23,439 bases of DNA from Syncephalis fuscata. Taxonomy: Eukaryota; Zoopagomycota; Zoopagomycetes; Zoopagales; Piptocephalidaceae. The notes under the pieces are model-generated. The model was not told the origin of the DNA and made no database searches. It saw only the letters and a program-made list of their open reading frames with translations. The stretch lies in NCBI GenBank assembly GCA_025786725.1, contig JAHLTZ010000135.1, positions 1 through 23,439 on the forward strand, in the 5' to 3' direction. Of this stretch, positions 20,160 through 23,439 are shown piece after piece (positions within the stretch are counted from its first letter, which is position 1; the number at the start of each line of letters is the position of its first letter). The position numbers and the translations under genes are program-made.

Positions 20160-22565
20160 CATCCATACGTGTGTGTGTCTGGTCGAGTGTTTCCAATCCA
20201 TGCGATTCTAGTAAATGATGGTGAATGGTTGATATACGCCAGATGGAGTAATTGTCCCAAAAAGCAGTCTATTTTAGCAATGTGACAACTTGCAACGTGT
20301 AGTCTGTCTCTGCAACTATCATCATTTTTGTTTGAGGAGTCGTTGTGATGGCACGCATGCGTGGTTGACGATGCTAACTACTGATTGCTGATTGGTACAT
20401 CGGCCGGTCTATGAACAATGGAAGGAAAACTCGTTTATACAACGTTTACATGTGTACGTCGTAATAGCATCAACAATAAATAACTTACATGGTAATATAC
20501 AAGTAACTATGATGGTTATTCTAGTAGGATGTATAGAATGATATTAATGGCTTAATAAAAAGAGGCCCTTTTACGGATGATTGTTATGATCTCCGTATTC
20601 ATGGTTCCACTAATGGACAAGTAAAGTCGGCTGCTGGATATACACAGACACGCGCACACACACATAGACGCTAGGCCAGCTTCATCGACAAAACAGGCAA
20701 CTAGGGCCAATCTTTTTTGGCTGGCCGATATCCTATTGATGTCCACCCAATGTCTACTTATTTGATAATTGCTTCGTGTTTTAACACTGATATTGCTAGC
20801 CTTGACAATATCTTTTTAGCCTTGACTCTCTTTGGTGTGCGTATCCTTATGATACTATTATTCCTAATGAGTGATCTGTAATGTAATTTGTATTTGCAAT
20901 ATTAATAAAATAAATGTTTAGCTGAGTGACAATAATGGTTTGTTTTCTATTATACTAAAACTAATATTATTTACTACAACATCCATACTTTATTGATAGT
21001 AACTGCATTCCTACGGATAAACAGTTATTATTTTTGTAATTTAAAACTCCTATTTGTTGTTGTTCCCATTTCTTATCTTAAAATGATAAATATAGTGTGA
21101 GAATATAATAATCGCAGATACTTAATTATATACCACTTGTGTATTGATTGTTTGTATATTATGAATAGATTCTATAAATTATTACTTTATCTACTATATG
21201 GGCTATTGCTCCAAATTCTATAATTGAGTGAAAATTGGTTTATTTTATTATAATAAGATGTGGTGCTAATTAGTTTATTATTTTAACACATTTACTAATT
21301 ATATATATATTATGTGATATATCGGAACATTTGGTAGATTAACTTTTATTCTTTACACTCCGCTAATTACTTTATTTTAATACTTTGTTTTTCTTTTTGT
21401 AAAAAACTGTTTTCTAATAGCAAATTTTTCTAAATTGCTTAAAAATGACACCGAAGCTTACATTTTAATTAAAAAGTTAAATTTTTGCAAATAATGTAGC
21501 TGATGATAAATAAACAGTTTCCATTAGTGAAGCACGGTCCATAAAACGTATAATCTTATAGATTGAAATGAATGCAAAAGAGAATATATAAATAATAATA
21601 GTAAAGTTATGGCATATACGAGTAATTGAACGTGATGAACGAGATAAATTGAGCTTTATAGCAAAATATAGCTGGCACCAAACAAATAACAAGTTTCAAT
21701 AACACATGATCATTGCCTTTTAAACATATATATTGAAAAGATTCTTCAGTATAAAGCGATGGATAAATAGATCATACATATACAGAATAATAATAACAAC
21801 GATAGACTATAATATTGATTTTTATGATGACTAATGCCACTCCCAACTATTCCTATGTTCAAGTGCGCGAATATTATTAAATGTGATCATTCAGTCTCCT
21901 TTCCCCCAATCTCAATATGCTTAATGATTCGATCATCAATATTTCTCACTGCTCATCTCCATGTTCGACTACGCGAATATTCAATTCAATTGTGTGAATA
22001 TTATCAAGTGCCATTATTCTACCTTCAACCTTGACACGATTGCCATTACTACTGTTATTGACACCATACATTACTTTGTGTGACTATCACTGTCACACAC
22101 ACTTGGCTCTTCACTTTCTCTATTGTATGGGTCCTTTTGCTCTTTACTTGGCTGCCATTCTCACATTGCCGCAACTCGAGAAATAAACTTTGTTTCATTC
22201 GTGTTTTATTGGCTTCTGGTTCTGGTCCTGTGTAGTAAAAACAGTTTCCATCTACGCTTGATAACAACATAAAGAAAAGCACAACAAAAGTAAAATTGAC
22301 GAATTGTTGCCATGTTTTTGCTTAGTAAACTCCGAATATTTACCACTCACACCCCTTATCTCAAAGGAGACTCTCTTTCTATTTTGCACTTCTATTTCTA
22401 GTAGCTGCTATTTTTGGCTTTTTTATATGGATTGTATTTACTCGAGGCAATACCTTAGAGAGTACTAAACAATTACACACCTACCCACATACGAATACAT
22501 AAACACTTCCCTTAGCCAGTCCTTTGTGCTATTCTTGCTTCTTTCGTTGTTTCACTGTTACCGTC

Positions 22566-22600
22566 ACCACCACTACTGCTACTACTACTACTACTGCCAC
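22566..22600 (+). repeat. (ACT)n microsatellite in the presumed 5' leader
   Basis: An imperfect ACC/ACT trinucleotide run ends about 45 bp before the start codon of the PX-domain gene. Confidence 0.8.
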
Positions 22601-22645
22601 TTTGTTCTATAATTGTTGTTCTGGTCTACAAGTCTTTATTTTATT

Positions 22646-23439
22646 ATGGAGACCGACACGCTTCCAATACAAAAGCTGGCCGGGAATCCGCCTAGCGAGT
22701 CTCCTAAACGCTCACCGCCAACGTTGCCTCGCAAATCGCCTGCTCGTTCTAAAGTTTTTAGCCTGGAGAAACCTCTGCCGCCTTTACCAGCGCCAGACCC
22801 ATCTGAAATGCTTCTCTTGACGCCGCCTTATTCTGCGTCTACACTGGGTGCACACAATGTATTTCCTGCAATGGATGCATCACTTACCAATTCGACAAAC
22901 AATAACAAACAGACTGACAGCGTGCAAGATTTGACACAATTAACTTTAAACGCACCACCCAATTCAGCTATAACGTCACCCACACTACTCGTAACACCCA
23001 CTGAGAGTGATGCTATTCCTGCGACAATTGATGGTGACGTGGTGGACGATTTACTGCTTAAAAAGCATACACGCCATTTAAAACGACGATCTATGCTACA
23101 CCGGCCTTATGAAGGTGTGAAATTGGCCAGCGAACTTGAATCTGTTCGAGTTGTATCGTATGAACGTCGTGAGATGGTTGCTTCTGGTATACGCTGCATG
23201 TAACGCCACGGCCACGCTACTTGCCACCGCCGCCAAAAGCACCAAAGATTGTTATGAGACCGCAACCATATGCTATTTATCGAATATATGAGGATTTTAC
23301 CGAGTTAAGCATTCGTTTGGCGTATACATTTAATTTGGATGCATCAAGTACTCGGCCATTAGCGCCTTTATTGGAAAGTTTTACACGGGCACAACAACGC
23401 AATGCTGATGTACCATTTGATATGATGGATCAGCTAGAC
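22646..23439 (+). CDS. Proline-rich PX-domain protein, 5' part only
   Basis: The gene starts with METDTLPIQK at 22646; an in-frame Met at 22613 is less likely. The first 60 residues carry poly-proline, SH3-ligand-like motifs (SPPTLPRKSP, PLPPLPAPDP), then a Ser/Thr-rich linker. From about residue 165 a PX-like region begins (SVRVVSYERREMV) and continues after a frame break as YAIYRIYEDFTELSIRL, the typical PX strand and helix with a basic-aromatic-acidic core. The break needs either a 53-nt intron at 23187-23239 (GTATAC...AAAAG) or a one-base change near 23187. PX domains bind phosphoinositides on endosomes or the plasma membrane. The gene leaves the window at 23439, so later domains such as SH3 or PB1 cannot be seen. 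Confidence 0.75.

Larger units (their letters stand above)
19364..22645. other. Long (3.3 kb) intergenic region between divergent genes
   Basis: Several open frames of 60-106 codons occur on both strands, but none has family features and most overlap each other. The region probably holds promoters and 5' leaders of the two flanking genes. Pyrimidine-rich DNA at 22360-22400 (ctctctttct...) and 22500-22560 lies upstream of the PX gene, and long CT-rich leaders are common in fungal promoters. I see no tRNA or other RNA gene. Confidence 0.55.

Noticed and set aside
22055-22282. Minus-strand ORF of 75 codons starting with a hydrophobic stretch
   Set aside because: The start could pass for a weak signal peptide, but there is no further support and it lies antisense to the probable promoter of the PX gene.

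Overview
The window looks like AT-rich nuclear DNA of a fungus, probably an early-diverging lineage. The evidence is eukaryotic housekeeping genes (peroxin PEX3, mitoribosomal mS41/FYV4, Rab geranylgeranyltransferase alpha BET4) split by many introns of about 50 nt, plus Ser/Thr-rich and PX-type cortical proteins typical of fungi. The lineage is inferred and cannot be fixed further from this sequence.

Bases 1-8230 are an accessory region. Its centre is a minus-strand gene (6673 to 3451) of a kind I do not know from any described family. Exon 1 (94 nt) encodes a signal peptide and a short propeptide ending in Arg-Arg. It is followed by a satellite-like array of about 80-bp units. On the minus strand, each unit is a complete short intron (GTAAGT donor, TAATAG-type acceptor) separated from the next by exactly 3 nt, or 6 nt in one case. 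Read as 33 micro-exons in the phase set by exon 1, these triplets give an uninterrupted peptide, and the terminal exon then supplies one residue and a TAA stop. The predicted mature peptide is about 35 residues with a symmetrical C-x3-C-x12-C-x3-C pattern. In effect each residue has its own exon. A tRNA-derived SINE sits in one of the introns. Upstream of the gene lies a block (about 7000-8230) that is duplicated at 1-1905, where a 235-bp unit has expanded to about five copies. This suggests a tandem paralogue just beyond the left edge.

Bases 8900-13101 are an ordinary housekeeping block: PEX3 (minus, 8 exons), mS41 (minus, 4 exons) and, divergently, BET4 (plus, 7 coding exons, two with GC-AG introns). 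Bases 13282-14538 hold a decayed alpha/beta-hydrolase pseudogene on the minus strand. A small unrecognised single-exon ORF lies at 15414-15839.

Bases 16268-23439 hold a head-to-head pair. On the minus strand is a 1,000-residue Ser/Thr-rich protein with a C-terminal PB1-like domain. On the plus strand is a proline-rich protein that enters a PX domain and runs off the right edge. They are separated by about 3.3 kb of non-coding DNA containing a polypurine tract and microsatellites. PX and PB1 domains occur together in fungal polarity scaffolds of the Bem1 type, so a shared role at the cell cortex is possible but is only inferred.
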